Source of the DNA: Bremerella cremea | GTDB lineage: Bacteria; Planctomycetota; Planctomycetia; Pirellulales; Pirellulaceae | Length of the DNA stretch: 64,000 bases | Direction: 5' to 3' | Assembly (NCBI RefSeq): GCF_003335505.1 | Contig: NZ_QPEX01000034.1 | Span: 1-64,000, forward strand | In this document: in pieces, positions 7,858 through 17,017 of the stretch | Position numbering within the stretch: the first letter of the stretch is position 1 | How the letters are laid out: every line of letters begins with the position of its first letter | Translations under genes and position numbers: made by a program | Notes under the pieces: model-generated | Seen by the model: the letters and a program-made list of their open reading frames with translations, nothing else | The model's database searches: none | Told to the model about the DNA's origin: nothing

Positions 7858-8763
7858 ATGACACCCATTCCAAGAATTCAAGATTCATTTCCTTCTGCTT
7901 CTCATACCGATATCACAAAGTTTGAAAAGCAATTCAAACTGCAAATCCCTTTGTCTTACCGCAACTTTCTGATGACTACCAATGGAGGCAGCTTTCCTGT
8001 TGATGTCTGCTTTGGCCCTTATAAAGCCGAATTGGGTATTCGTCTGTTCTATTCTCTCAACGCAACATTCGACTATCTGGATCTTGGGGCTAGAAGAAAA
8101 GTCTATTCGTGGAAGCTCCCTAAATCGATGCTAGTTATCGCAGATGATGGCTTAGGGAATCCGATTTGTATCAATCTCAAGAGTCCCAGCGCTGAGGTCT
8201 GCCTTTATAACCACGAACAAGGGGATATCGAATCTGTCTGCACAGACTTTGAACAATTTCTTGCGGGGCTCCACTATCCGCTGGATCCGGCAATCCAGCT
8301 TTGGAGTGAGACGGTAGAGCCCTTTTTATCAATCGAACAAGGGAACATGAGTCGAGTCTCCCAAATTTCATTCGACGAAACTGCATTAACGAATGAAGAT
8401 GGTTACACGCTTCTCGGCTGGGCAGCAGCTTCGCGGCAGCCAGAAGTTGTGGAGTTTCTTCTTGATCTTGGAGCCGATATCCAGGACGGAGCGGGCGATG
8501 CGATGACCCCGCTCATGCTGGCAAGTCGCGCTGGGGCCTTGGATGTAGTCCGCATCTTGTTAGATCGTGGAGCCAAGTTAGATGAAAAGGATTCGGTAGG
8601 CAAAACGGCCTTGTTGCATGCGTTATCAAGCAGGCAGACACGTGCCGCAAGGTATTTGATTGAACGCGGTGCTGACACTCGCGTGCAGGACAAGAACGGA
8701 AATTCTCCAATAGATTACTGCGAGGATGGATCAGCCCGTACATACATCTTGCCGCTGCTTTAA
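7858..8763 (+). CDS. SMI1/KNR4-type immunity domain fused to ankyrin repeats
   Basis: 301 residues. Residues 1 to about 135 look like a SMI1/KNR4 (SUKH) fold: ITKFEKQFKLQIPLSYRNFLMTTNGG at the start and MLVIADDGLGNPICINL in the middle. Residues about 180-290 form three to four ankyrin repeats (TLLGWAAASRQPEVVEFLLDLGADI and two similar). SUKH proteins commonly serve as immunity proteins of polymorphic toxins. The RHS remnant 900 bp away and a second immunity-like gene support that. A strong GGAGGT lies 12 bp before the ATG. Lower G+C than its neighbours suggests acquisition. The toxin partner is unknown. Confidence 0.75.
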   Translation: MTPIPRIQDSFPSASHTDITKFEKQFKLQIPLSYRNFLMTTNGGSFPVDVCFGPYKAELGIRLFYSLNATFDYLDLGARRKVYSWKLPKSMLVIADDGLGNPICINLKSPSAEVCLYNHEQGDIESVCTDFEQFLAGLHYPLDPAIQLWSETVEPFLSIEQGNMSRVSQISFDETALTNEDGYTLLGWAAASRQPEVVEFLLDLGADIQDGAGDAMTPLMLASRAGALDVVRILLDRGAKLDEKDSVGKTALLHALSSRQTRAARYLIERGADTRVQDKNGNSPIDYCEDGSARTYILPLL

Positions 8764-8881
8764 CGATTACTGGCGTTAGCAATAACGTAACCCAACGAAG
8801 GCAAATTAAAACCTGTATTAAGCCCTCTTCTCGGATATGCGATAGCCCACGACTTTCGAACAGTAGCGGAGGGGACTCGGG

Positions 8882-9095
8882 CGGTTGGCACTGCCTAATG
8901 AAACCGCTCTGTGTGCCACGGTGCCTCTGGCCCGTGTCTTAGGGAGCTGGATCATGGCCAGCCAGTGAGCAAGCAGCCAAGAGGCAGATTGATTGCTGCT
9001 GCTCTGGATTCCGTTGGCAACTTCCTCTCGCAGTTTGTAGGCTTCTAGGCATCGAAACCGTAGCCCAACCCGGGCAAGATGCCCGGGGCACCCGG
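8882..9095 (+). repeat. Interspersed 210-bp repeat, copy 3
   Basis: Full copy: GGTTGGCACTGCCTAATGAAACC at the left and CCCGGGCAAGATGCCCGGGG at the right. It occupies most of the 463-bp gap after the SMI1/ankyrin gene. Nothing else is visible in that gap. Confidence 0.85.
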
Positions 9096-9226
9096 CGTGA
9101 AGTGACTCGTTAGCAAGGTTTGCCGAACCGACGAGATCGAAATTCCGGAAGTTATGGTCTCGTGAGACCATGTTCACGTGCCACTGCCGTGCTAGCCAAA
9201 CAATAGATACAAAGTGAAAGGTGATC

Positions 9227-9466
9227 ATGAAAGAAGACAGCTACCTCAATGACGTTGGATTGCAAACTCTAATTGGTTTTGTGGCACTTGTGATGGCAAT
9301 CGGATCCTTGGCTCTTGCAATCACAGACTCAAGAATGACAAGCATGCTGGCATTCTTGGCGGTTAGTATATTATTTGCTTGCGCTAGCATCTCCGCATTT
9401 CGGAACGCGAGAAGAGCAAGGCGTCTAGCGAAGCAAAATGACGAACCATCAAATCCACAGAGCTAA
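9227..9466 (+). CDS. Small two-helix membrane protein, unknown
   Basis: 79 residues. After a short polar start (MKEDSYLNDVG) there are two hydrophobic segments (about residues 9-31 and 37-56), then a basic tail (RNARRARRLAKQ). The ATG at 9227 is preferred over the GTG at 9221 because AAAGGTG lies just upstream. It sits in the RHS/immunity island between repeats. No family recognised; it may be an island accessory protein or a small membrane immunity protein (inference only). Confidence 0.55.
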   Translation: MKEDSYLNDVGLQTLIGFVALVMAIGSLALAITDSRMTSMLAFLAVSILFACASISAFRNARRARRLAKQNDEPSNPQS

Positions 9467-9615
9467 GAAAGACTGATTCAAATTTTGCCTATAATAGAAA
9501 GAGCTGCTAATGCTCCAGCGGGGTGGCACTGACGACACAACCCTTTCCGTGTGCCTGTGCCTTCCAGCTATCCCTAACAGGCGAATCTCAGTCACGAGCA
9601 GCAAACACTGAAAAG

Positions 9616-9640
9616 CCCTGGTTAAATGCCAGGGATTTTT
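9616..9640 (+). terminator. Possible terminator hairpin upstream of the RHS remnant
   Basis: CCCTGG pairs with CCAGGG over a 7-nt loop, followed by ATTTTT. It lies 150 bp after the small membrane protein gene, and the stem is short. Confidence 0.4.
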
Positions 9641-9662
9641 GCTTTGCCAGACAGATTCTTGA

Positions 9663-10700
9663 CAGCAGGCCACTTACAATGATTTCAGCCAACTGATCAC
9701 CGACTACCAGGCCCACGGAGGTGCCGTGAACATCTCAACCTCTCCCAAAGTCCAATACGGTTACGCCAACGGTTCGGCCAACACGATCCGGCCGACGACG
9801 CTCACCTATCCCAACGGGCGGGTGCTGACGTACGATTACGGCGCGGCCGACGGGATGGACGACGCGGCCAGCCGGGTTGCTTCGCTCATCGATGATGATG
9901 GCTCAAGTACCCACCTAGTCGATTATTCGTATCTCGGCATGGGAGGCTCCGCCCAATCGGTCGATTCTCCCTTCGGCCAAGGGTTTGTGATTGCCGACTA
10001 TACGCAGCCTGACACCAAGTGGACGCTTGTCGATCTCTCAAGTTCTAATGACGCCGACACAGGCGACATCTACTCCGGTCTCGACCGTTTCGGACGCGTG
10101 AAAGACAACCGTTGGTACGATTATGGTAGCTCCGCCGACGTGGACCGCATCAAGTACGGCTACGACCGCGCGAGCAACCGCACCTGGCGACAAAACGTGG
10201 TAGCCAATTCGCTGAGCCAGCCCTTCGACGAGCTAAACCACTACGACGGAGTTCACCGCCTGAAAGAAATGTCGCGAGGTACGCTGAATGCCCAGAAGGA
10301 TGCCATCACGAACCAATCCATGGCCGAATGCTGGTCATTGGATGCCACCGGCAACTGGCAGAAATACCTGGAGGACACCAACGGCGATGGAACCTGGGAC
10401 CTGAATCAGACCCGCACATCGAATGATGTGAATGAGATTACCGATATTGCAGAGTTGGTCGGCACTTCCTGGGCAACACCGGCGTACAATCCAGCGGGAG
10501 ATATGACCACGATACCGCAGCCGAATGACTTAGCTAATTCGTATATGGCAACCTACGATGCTTGGAACCGCTGGGGTGGCCGGCGATGGGAAGCGGAGCC
10601 CCTTGTTGCTCCTTCCTTGGGAGGCAACATTCTTCATCCTGCCTGCCGCAGTTGGAAGGATCGGGCCATACGTTTGTTCAACGAGGGATTGGTCAAATGA
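9663..10700 (+). pseudogene. RHS/YD-repeat protein fragment, truncated at both ends
   Basis: An open stretch reads as the late part of an RHS protein: YNDFSQLITDYQAHGGAV, then SPKVQYGYANGSANTIRPT, YPNGRVLTYDYG, YGYDRASNRTWRQN and YDAWNR. It has no proper start; it opens after a stop at 9660 and can be read in frame from 9663. After YDAWNR (about 10570) the sequence turns into unrelated residues and ends NEGLVK. The RHS core-terminal DPxGR motif and a full C-terminal toxin are missing, so a large deletion or recombination has joined the YD repeats to the tail of a toxin module. Its last codon overlaps the next gene as ATGA. RHS proteins are large secreted toxin carriers; this one can no longer be a complete carrier. 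Confidence 0.8.
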
Positions 10701-11035
10701 GCTGGCAAACAGAAAACGACTTCGACGCAGAGAGTACCTGCATCCTGAAAATAACAGAGTATTTCCTGACGGAATACTTTGGGCACTCGGAAAGTGCTTC
10801 CTCTGATATGATCGCCGAGTATTTTCGCAGATTCGATATCCCCTATGTCGAGAATTTCATTGCTCATGAGCTATCGTGGGAGTTGGCCATGAGAATCCAT
10901 TACACGATTGGCCTTGGCGGAGACCGTGGGCTTTTCCCCACCTGGGTAGTGGAGAATAAAATGACACGCACACCAGCTAATGCCCTTGAATACATGAGAA
11001 AGCACTATTGGGAAAAATACCCCAATTTCGACTGA
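10697..11035 (+). CDS. Immunity-like protein coupled to the RHS remnant
   Basis: 112 residues from the ATG at 10697, which overlaps the RHS stop (ATGA) and has GAGGG upstream, so it was translated coupled to the toxin gene. It is small, acidic and helical (TENDFDAESTCILKITEYFLTEYFG; SWELAMRIHYTIGLGG; LEYMRKHYWEKYPNFD) and has no signal peptide. I do not recognise the family. Position and size are those of an immunity gene for the lost RHS toxin. That is inference from context; an orphan domestic gene is the alternative. Confidence 0.6.
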   Translation: MSWQTENDFDAESTCILKITEYFLTEYFGHSESASSDMIAEYFRRFDIPYVENFIAHELSWELAMRIHYTIGLGGDRGLFPTWVVENKMTRTPANALEYMRKHYWEKYPNFD

Positions 11036-11143
11036 AATGGGCCGACTGGACTATTCAACACCGTGCCATGTTATTGAGGGACTGCACTACCTTTTACCCA
11101 ACCCGAACTCTTATAACTGTGGATCAGAATTTTGGGGCACTTC

Positions 11144-11269
11144 AGTGGCACTGGCGAATGAAACCTCTCGGTGTGCCACGGTGCCTCTGGCCCGTGTCTG
11201 GGGAAGCAGGGATATGGTCCGTCAGCAATCAAGCAGCCCAACCAGGGCAACATGCCCGGGGCACCCGGT
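11144..11269 (+). repeat. Interspersed 210-bp repeat, internally deleted copy
   Basis: It keeps the 5' block (GGCACTGGCGAATGAAACC, GTGCCACGGTGCC) and the 3' hairpin (GGGCAACATGCCCGGGGCACCCGG) but lacks about 85 bp of the middle, giving 126 bp. Confidence 0.8.
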
Positions 11270-11706
11270 CAGGTTCCACGGTTCCACCGAGATACCTCAC
11301 GCACACCTCCATGGGCCCGCGTGCTTTTCTTGGGCTCGCGTCTTGGATGGCGATTTATGCTTGATTGCGACGTTCGGGGCGTAGGGTGGAAGGTTGACTG
11401 CTGGCTGGCTTCCCCTGCCCTGCGTTCGATTTGTGAAGCTGGTTTGTTTGCGTAGACTTTGCCGGTTGCTGAGGGGGCGTGGGCTGGCTGGGGGGTACAG
11501 ACCAATTGGCCGGAATTTGTGCTACGACTGGCAGAATTGGAAAATTTCCTTCGGTCGGACGGGTCGATCTGCCGAAACACCTTGCTAGGTCAACTTATGT
11601 CTATGACCCGAGCGATGGTAGATCGCGCGTGCCGCGGTTGGTAAGCGTCTGCCTGGAAGTGCTCGGAACAGCGCAATACTTTGCCGCGCAATTTCGGGAG
11701 AATGCG
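11270..11706. other. 437 bp without recognisable gene
   Basis: Reading frames exist in several registers but none has a ribosome site, a family signature or neighbour-like codon use. It may be further debris of the RHS island. The promoter of the gene at 11707 should lie at its right end. Confidence 0.5.
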
Positions 11707-12132
11707 ATGCGTTTGTCAGTCCTTTATTTCGCGTTGGTGTTTGGCGCCTTCGCTGTGCCAGCGACAGGGCTGTCGCAAGAAGGCATGCCGCAAGGCGTTC
11801 CTTCCCAGTCCGTTCTGGTGAACTACAATGCCGCCATGCCAGGTCAGGCTTACGGTGGTGCTTATTGCCCTCCGCAGCAACGGCATCATGGGATGTTCCA
11901 GCATCACCATCAGCCGAACCTGCCAGGCTATGCCTATCCACAGTACGCCCCGAATCCTAACTTCGGTGCGATGGATTACCCGCGGACGAATGCTCCGGCG
12001 GCTTGGCCTTACTCAGGCCCGTTTCATCCGTACCCACAGATTCCACCAGGTTGGAAGAAAGTGGCCTTGGAATGGGACGACGGTTACTGGTACCTCGACT
12101 TCAAGTCGGCCCGTAGCCCAAAGCATCACTAA
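11707..12132 (+). CDS. Secreted protein with Pro/Tyr-rich C-terminal domain shared with the next gene
   Basis: 141 residues. The ATG at 11707, with GGGAGA upstream, gives a signal peptide (MRLSVLYFALVFGAFAVPATGLS). The mature N-terminus has His-rich QQRHHGMFQHHHQPN. Residues about 75-135 align with the C-terminus of the next protein: PGYAxPxYAxxPN, YPR, AWPYxGPFxPYPQ, GWxKVxxEWxDGxWxLDFK. No known family recognised. The two probably arose by duplication and may be envelope proteins. A strong terminator separates them, so they are separate transcripts. Confidence 0.7.
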   Translation: MRLSVLYFALVFGAFAVPATGLSQEGMPQGVPSQSVLVNYNAAMPGQAYGGAYCPPQQRHHGMFQHHHQPNLPGYAYPQYAPNPNFGAMDYPRTNAPAAWPYSGPFHPYPQIPPGWKKVALEWDDGYWYLDFKSARSPKHH

Positions 12133-12157
12133 TAAGGTGATACCACCGATAGATGAA

Positions 12158-12187
12158 AAGCCTCCACACCACGTGGGGGCTTTTTTT
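12158..12187 (+). terminator. Rho-independent terminator
   Basis: AGCCTCCAC pairs with GTGGGGGCT over a short ACCAC-type loop and is followed by seven T residues, 26 bp after the stop at 12132. Confidence 0.85.
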
Positions 12188-12449
12188 ATGCGCCGATTGA
12201 TCTTGACTGTTGTTTAAACCGTTGTCGATTCGTCCCTTTTAAGTGTCAAAATCGAAAAAACACTGCCTTTCGGGCCAATCGTTAGCCGAATTAAGGGAAG
12301 GCAGGACCGTTGTGATCGGTTTCTGCGCTATTGCTAGACGATCCAGCGGATTGCTAACAGATTTTGGCCCCAGCTGTTCCCAGTAACAAATGGGCCGGAT
12401 CGGATCGCAGTACGTTAAGCGTGAAGAGAATATTCCTAGGAGGGGGACG

Positions 12450-13352
12450 ATGTCACGTCTATTTCAATTCGCGATGATTGCGGCCATGATGGCCCTGCCC
12501 GCGATCGCTATGGGTGGGGATGCAGAAATTACCCAGTCCATCGTGAACCAGCTTAAAGCCAAGAAGTCCGAAGGTAGCCTGAAGGGCTTCAACATTGGCT
12601 TGCGAGTCGAGGAAGGAGTCGTTTGGCTGGAAGGCCACGTCTCGAATCCGGCTCAGCATGATGTTGCGGTTGATATCGCACGTCGTGTTTCCGGTGTCCA
12701 GCGTGTGGTGGACGGTATCCGGATTGAAGGGGATACGGTCGCCGCTCCTGAATTGGAAGCTCCGGCCGAACCTGTTTCGGCTCCTCGCGAATTGGCTGCC
12801 GCCGATTTGACCGAGGAAGCTTTTGAAGAAGTGGCTTTAGAGCCACAAGGCGATTTCAGCTTTTCGCCAGTTCAGCCGGCTAGTGCCGAACGTCCGGCTG
12901 CCGACGAAAGCGTGATGGCCAACCAGCCCACGCCTGCCGCTCCGCTGCGTCAGCTTCGTCCGGTTCCGGCATCCGAGCAAGCTCGGCCGATGCCAGCGAT
13001 GCAGCCTGCTTACCAGGTTGCCGCCAACACCAACGCTCGTGGCAACATGGCTCAGCAGCCCATGGTTGCTCCGCCAGTGTACTATCCGGCCCAGTACGGA
13101 CAAGGTGGCTACTATCGTCCCGTTCGGTACGATCACCCGCACATGCCTGGCTACGCTTGGCCAGCCTATGCGGCCTACCCGAACTACGCCGCGGTGACCT
13201 ATCCGCGTCAGTACTCGCCACAAGCTTGGCCTTACATCGGTCCGTTCTATCCTTACCCCCAAGTCCCGCTGGGATGGCGTAAGGTCGAAATGGAATGGAA
13301 AGACGGCTGGTGGACGCTCGACTTCAAAGCTCGTCGTCACAACGCCTTCTAG
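12450..13352 (+). CDS. Secreted BON-domain protein with Pro/Tyr-rich C-terminal domain
   Basis: 300 residues. The ATG at 12450 has a strong AGGAGGGGG site 3 bp upstream; an in-frame start 20 codons earlier is rejected. Signal peptide to about residue 22 (ALPAIAMGG). Residues about 23-90 form a BON domain (ITQSIVNQLKAKK, LRVEEGVVWLEGHV, AQHDVAVDIARRVSGVQRVVD), a fold thought to bind phospholipid or envelope surfaces. A Pro/Ala-rich linker follows (about 95-230). Residues about 230-300 hold the domain shared with 11707-12132. Probably a periplasmic or outer-membrane-associated protein. A terminator follows 67 bp after the stop. Confidence 0.8.
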   Translation: MSRLFQFAMIAAMMALPAIAMGGDAEITQSIVNQLKAKKSEGSLKGFNIGLRVEEGVVWLEGHVSNPAQHDVAVDIARRVSGVQRVVDGIRIEGDTVAAPELEAPAEPVSAPRELAAADLTEEAFEEVALEPQGDFSFSPVQPASAERPAADESVMANQPTPAAPLRQLRPVPASEQARPMPAMQPAYQVAANTNARGNMAQQPMVAPPVYYPAQYGQGGYYRPVRYDHPHMPGYAWPAYAAYPNYAAVTYPRQYSPQAWPYIGPFYPYPQVPLGWRKVEMEWKDGWWTLDFKARRHNAF

Positions 13353-13418
13353 GCAGCGAGGAGAATCGCTTCGCACATTGCTTGCGAACGAAACATCCTC
13401 CAGGGGGAGTTCTCTCAG

Positions 13419-13449
13419 GCCTTCGCCAGTTTTGGCGAAGGCTTTTTTT
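13419..13449 (+). terminator. Rho-independent terminator of the BON gene
   Basis: GCCTTCGCCA pairs perfectly with TGGCGAAGGC over a 4-nt loop, followed by seven T residues. Confidence 0.9.
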
Positions 13450-13687
13450 GTGCTCTTTGCCTGATTTGGCTGGCTTAACAGCCATGCCAGCAAAGTGTGA
13501 TGCGTTGCTAGCGATGGTATTGCTGGAAATTTCGCGCCAGGCGGAAAAAGCCGCAAGTTTGTTACAGCTTCACACGATAACTAATCAACAGATAAGTGCC
13601 CACTTCGTGGAGAGAAGTGGATCTCCGGCGGGTCGAACGAATAGGGGCCCAGCCCTATAAACGCCCTGGAAGCCATTGAGGAAAACG

Positions 13688-14278
13688 ATGAAACGAAGCA
13701 TTCTGAAGCTCAGCTTGATCTTGGGTGTGGGATTGGCTGCAATTGGTAGCACTGGCTGTACGACCCAAGGCCCTTACCTTGGCCCGCTGCTGTTTCCCAT
13801 TCCGGTTACCCCGTACTATCAGCAGATGAAGGAAGACCAGTTCCACAACCACGAACGGTACGAGCGAGCCCCAGTCTTGGGCCCACTTGCTCCGGGAGCT
13901 CCCCATGTGGCGTTGGATCCTCCGAGCGACGACGAAGTGATGCGGTCGCTGGAACGTTCGCACCCAGTCAACGGCGGCATGCCCTTCCTGCACGAAGTTC
14001 AACGTAACAACGTGCGAATCACCAAGGAAAAGATCGCCGACTATGTCGATCCTCCGCGAGTGATGCCCCTGGTTGGTCCGGTTCAACTGCACCACGCTCA
14101 CTACAAGTGTACCGTTTATTACACCGAAGTGACCCGAGTTGGCTGGCCTTTCCCGCATACCATTCGGGATGAAGACGCCCGCGAAGTGATCTACATCGAC
14201 CACAACCACTTGCACCGCGTCGGCAACATTCAAGAAGACCTGCCAGGCCCGGTCGGCCCGACCCCCACGGCCCTGTAA
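13688..14278 (+). CDS. Lipoprotein, unknown
   Basis: 196 residues. The ATG at 13688 with TTGAGGAAAACG upstream is the start; an in-frame TTG four codons earlier overlaps that ribosome site. Signal peptide with lipobox IGSTGC (Cys at about 24). The mature part has PYLGPLLFPIPVTPYYQQ, a conserved-looking VGPVQLHHAHYKCTVYYTEVTRVGWP segment and EVIYIDHNHLHRV. No family known to me. It is probably a planctomycete-specific outer-membrane or periplasmic lipoprotein, transcribed alone and ended by a good terminator. Confidence 0.75.
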   Translation: MKRSILKLSLILGVGLAAIGSTGCTTQGPYLGPLLFPIPVTPYYQQMKEDQFHNHERYERAPVLGPLAPGAPHVALDPPSDDEVMRSLERSHPVNGGMPFLHEVQRNNVRITKEKIADYVDPPRVMPLVGPVQLHHAHYKCTVYYTEVTRVGWPFPHTIRDEDAREVIYIDHNHLHRVGNIQEDLPGPVGPTPTAL

Positions 14279-14307
14279 GCCGCCTCGGTCCGCCAAACGA
14301 AACAACC

Positions 14308-14344
14308 AAAGCGTCGTATCCAACCTGGGTACGACGCTTTTTTT
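14308..14344 (+). terminator. Rho-independent terminator of the lipoprotein gene
   Basis: AAAGCGTCGTA pairs with TACGACGCTTT across a 14-nt loop, followed by a T-run (seven in all). Confidence 0.85.
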
Positions 14345-14451
14345 GTGTTTTCGTTGAATTTATCTTGGCTAAATTGGGCTCCAGATGTTTTATTGATCAC
14401 CAATTCTGGGGTATAGTAGTCACGATTTTATGAAGAATTACGCTATCAGCC

Positions 14452-14537
14452 GAGCGATGACGGCTAACAGAAGCCCCGGAATTCGTGGTAAAACACCTGA
14501 CCTGATTAAGATTGCCTGCGTAGAGATCAATAATTCA
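14452..14537 (+). mobile_element. Degenerate copy of the MITE-like element
   Basis: CGGCTAACAGAAGCCCCGGA, ATTCGTGGTAAAA and TTGCCTGCGTAGAGATCAATAA match the right two-thirds of the element at 7002-7102 with many substitutions. The left terminal repeat is lost. It lies just upstream of the AraC gene. Confidence 0.5.
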
Positions 14538-14578
14538 TAAGGGAGAGAAACTCTCCTTCGACCCGGGTAGGGCCCACG

Positions 14579-15427
14579 GTGAACTTGTCCCCTTCGCTTA
14601 CAAACCGCGCTTTAGACGAGACGCTCCCGTCGTGGGGAGTGTTGATCTTAGAGAGTCATCATGGCCCTGAATTCGAAATGGAATTTCGGGTCCACGATTT
14701 CGTCAAAGTACTGTACGTCATTGCCGGCAACGGCAAAGCCCATGTTGGGGACGAAACGTACGAGGTTGCCCCGCGCGACATGGTGGTCGTTTTACCTGGC
14801 CGCCGTAACCGAGTGGAAGATTCCCCCAATTCGCCGATCTCGTGCTACGTGCTGTGCATTCATCGTTCGCTTTTGGCGTTCGATACCGAAGCGATCGCCT
14901 CGCTTCCCTTGGGGTTGTTGCCTCGCCAGACTCACTTTGCTCAGCGGATTGAACGTCGCCTGAGACGGCTACTCTTTCAGCAACTACAGAACAGCCCGCT
15001 CACCCCGTTGGCAATGGTTTCCAACGGGCTAGAGATTCTCTCGCTGATCGCCTGCCATCAGGTCGCCAAGTCGGATGGCATGGCCGATTTGTCGCAAGAA
15101 CCGGGCGTGGACGAGATGGCCGCCTACATTCGCCATTTAGATACGCACTTCTTCGAAGCGACCACCATCGACGACGCCTCGAATAGTATCGGCATCCCCC
15201 GCCGCCGCTTCACGCAGCTGTTCCGTGGTATCACCGGCCAAACTTGGCTGAACTACGTCCAAGAGCTCCGCGTCGAGCACGCCTGCCGCTTGCTCGAAAA
15301 CACCGACCGCCCCATCACCTCGATCGCCTTCGAATGCGGCTTCGCCGAACTATCAACCTTCTACCGCGCCTTCCGCAAAATGCGCGACGTAACCCCCAGC
15401 GCCTGGCGGCGCGCGAAGGTCGACTAA
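14579..15427 (+). CDS. AraC-family transcriptional regulator
   Basis: 282 residues. A cupin-like sensing domain occupies residues about 25-105 (VIAGNGKAHVGDETYEVAPRDMVVVLPG). The AraC DNA-binding domain occupies about 180-280, with two helix-turn-helix motifs (ATTIDDASNSIGIPRRRFTQ and ITSIAFECGFAELSTFYRAF) ending DVTPSAWRR. Start is a GTG, with GTAGGG upstream. It is a lone gene, so its target is not evident. The regulator family is certain; ligand and regulon are unknown. Confidence 0.9.
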   Translation: MNLSPSLTNRALDETLPSWGVLILESHHGPEFEMEFRVHDFVKVLYVIAGNGKAHVGDETYEVAPRDMVVVLPGRRNRVEDSPNSPISCYVLCIHRSLLAFDTEAIASLPLGLLPRQTHFAQRIERRLRRLLFQQLQNSPLTPLAMVSNGLEILSLIACHQVAKSDGMADLSQEPGVDEMAAYIRHLDTHFFEATTIDDASNSIGIPRRRFTQLFRGITGQTWLNYVQELRVEHACRLLENTDRPITSIAFECGFAELSTFYRAFRKMRDVTPSAWRRAKVD

Positions 15428-15454
15428 GGGATTTGCTTCTCTGAGTTTCAAAGA

Positions 15455-15533
15455 CCAGCTTCTTCTAGTAGCCGTGGGCTTCAGAGAATCGAAACCACAT
15501 CCAAACCCGGGCAACATGCCCGGGGCACCCGGC
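15455..15533 (+). repeat. Interspersed repeat, 3' half only
   Basis: It carries CTTCTAGTAGCCGTGGGCTTCAG and the CCCGGGCAACATGCCCGGGG hairpin, matching the right half of the full copies, and lies immediately after the AraC gene. Confidence 0.8.
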
Positions 15534-15602
15534 TTGATTCCTCTTTTCCCCGAACGAGAATAGGGCCACTGATTTTGTTGTTTTGGTTTGGGGATTCTCG
15601 GC

Positions 15603-16490
15603 GTGGAAGACATCGACAAGAAGTACTTGTGGCCAATACTGAACTGGCTAAACAGATGGAAGTCTTACCTCGTAATAGCGACTCTCGGCATCGCAGTACT
15701 TTGTTACATTCGATATGAATGGTGGCAAGTCGTTGAGATGAATCGCAGTATGATTCTTGAACAGAGTCAGCGGCATATTGATGAATCAAAAGGTCTGGAG
15801 CAAATTGCACAGCAGGGCGACGCCTTTGGATCTGTGAATGCATGGTTCTCTGGAGTGGCAATGCTCGCGGCGGTCCTGGCGATCGTATTTCAAGCGTTTG
15901 AGTTTAGCCATCAACGGGACGAACTAGCAAAGTCGACACAAGCACATATAGATAGGCTTGAACTTGACGAAACACTGCACTTTCATTCTCGACGGATGAT
16001 AATAATCGAGTTTATCCGTCGCCTAAAGTCGCAGGAGATTAGCAATATCATTAATAGACTCTGGGATAGGTCGCTAGATAAGATCGACCTGAAAGTAGCT
16101 TTCGCCTTGGCCTGTGATCCGAAAAGACGCTACCAATACAAACGCAACGAGAGTGCTGAAGTAAAAGCCGAAATTGATGCGAAAGTGCAGTTAATAAGAG
16201 ACTCCGAACCATTGTTCAATCTTATGCTAGAAATTGGCATCTTTGAGCCAGAAGGGCCTGAACTGTTCTACCTGCTTCCAGTGATTCAAGACACGCGACA
16301 CGTTTTAAATGAGTTTTTTGCGGCATCAAACGGACTAGACACGATATACATCCCTTTGTGGGTGTCGGCCATCAATCGTGTCTTCCAAGACGTTATAGAA
16401 GATTGCTACCAACGAGAGGAGGCACGCGAACTTTCAATCTCTGAAGTTTGGAGTTCAAAGAAGATTAGCAAACACAAAAGAGAGAACTAG
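15603..16490 (+). CDS. Two-helix membrane protein with large cytosolic domain, unknown
   Basis: 295 residues from the GTG at 15603, which follows GGGGATTCTC; a TTG at 15588 would add five residues. Hydrophobic segments at about residues 20-40 (YLVIATLGIAVLCYI) and 80-100 (NAWFSGVAMLAAVLAIVFQAF). The second is followed by a coiled-coil-like stretch (EFSHQRDELAKSTQAHIDRLE) and a helical C-terminal domain. This arrangement resembles the DUF4760 or phage-abortive-infection-type membrane proteins, but I cannot assign it. It is A+T-rich against its neighbours and bracketed by repeats, so probably acquired. Confidence 0.65.
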   Translation: MEDIDKKYLWPILNWLNRWKSYLVIATLGIAVLCYIRYEWWQVVEMNRSMILEQSQRHIDESKGLEQIAQQGDAFGSVNAWFSGVAMLAAVLAIVFQAFEFSHQRDELAKSTQAHIDRLELDETLHFHSRRMIIIEFIRRLKSQEISNIINRLWDRSLDKIDLKVAFALACDPKRRYQYKRNESAEVKAEIDAKVQLIRDSEPLFNLMLEIGIFEPEGPELFYLLPVIQDTRHVLNEFFAASNGLDTIYIPLWVSAINRVFQDVIEDCYQREEARELSISEVWSSKKISKHKREN

Positions 16491-16555
16491 AAAGTCGAGG
16501 GCGTCCAGTTTCCTTGGCGATTGCCCCGCCCCCGGCTACGTTCGAGGGGGCGGGC

Positions 16556-16769
16556 AGGTGGCCCTGGCGAATGAAATCTCTCTGTGTGCCACGGTGCCTC
16601 TGGCCCGTGTCTTGGGAAGCTGGTACATGCCCAACCAGACAATCAACCAGCCAGAGTCGGACTGGTTTCTACTGCACTGAAATCAGAGCCCAGCATCTTC
16701 TAGCACTCTTAGCCTTCAGGCATGCGAAACGGCATCCCAAGACCGGGCAAGATGCCCGGGGCACCCGGT
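16556..16769 (+). repeat. Interspersed 210-bp repeat, copy near-identical to the one at 19.7 kb
   Basis: Full copy. Its middle block (ACTGGTTTCTACTGCACTGA, CAGAGCCCAGCATCTTCTAG) and about 35 bp beyond its right end match 19717-19929 almost throughout, so these two share a recent origin. Confidence 0.88.
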
Positions 16770-16804
16770 GGATTCTTCTCTCTCATAGCATTCCCTTTGC
16801 GGGC

Positions 16805-17017
16805 GGGTGGCACTGCTTAATGAAACTTCTCGGTGTGCCACGGTGCCTCTGGCCCGTGTCTTGGGAAGCTGAGACATGCCCAACCAGCAATCAAGCAGCC
16901 AGAGTCAGACTGGTTTCTGCTGCTTTGGAATCCGTGGCCGGTTTGCCTCTAGCAGTCGTGGGCTTGAGAGGATCGAAACGGTATCCAAACCCTGGCAGGA
17001 TGCCCGGAGCAGCCGGG
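16805..17017 (+). repeat. Interspersed 210-bp repeat, copy with decayed 3' hairpin
   Basis: Full-length copy only 36 bp after the preceding one. The end hairpin is altered (CCCTGGCAGGATGCCCGGAG), which weakens the stem. Confidence 0.85.
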
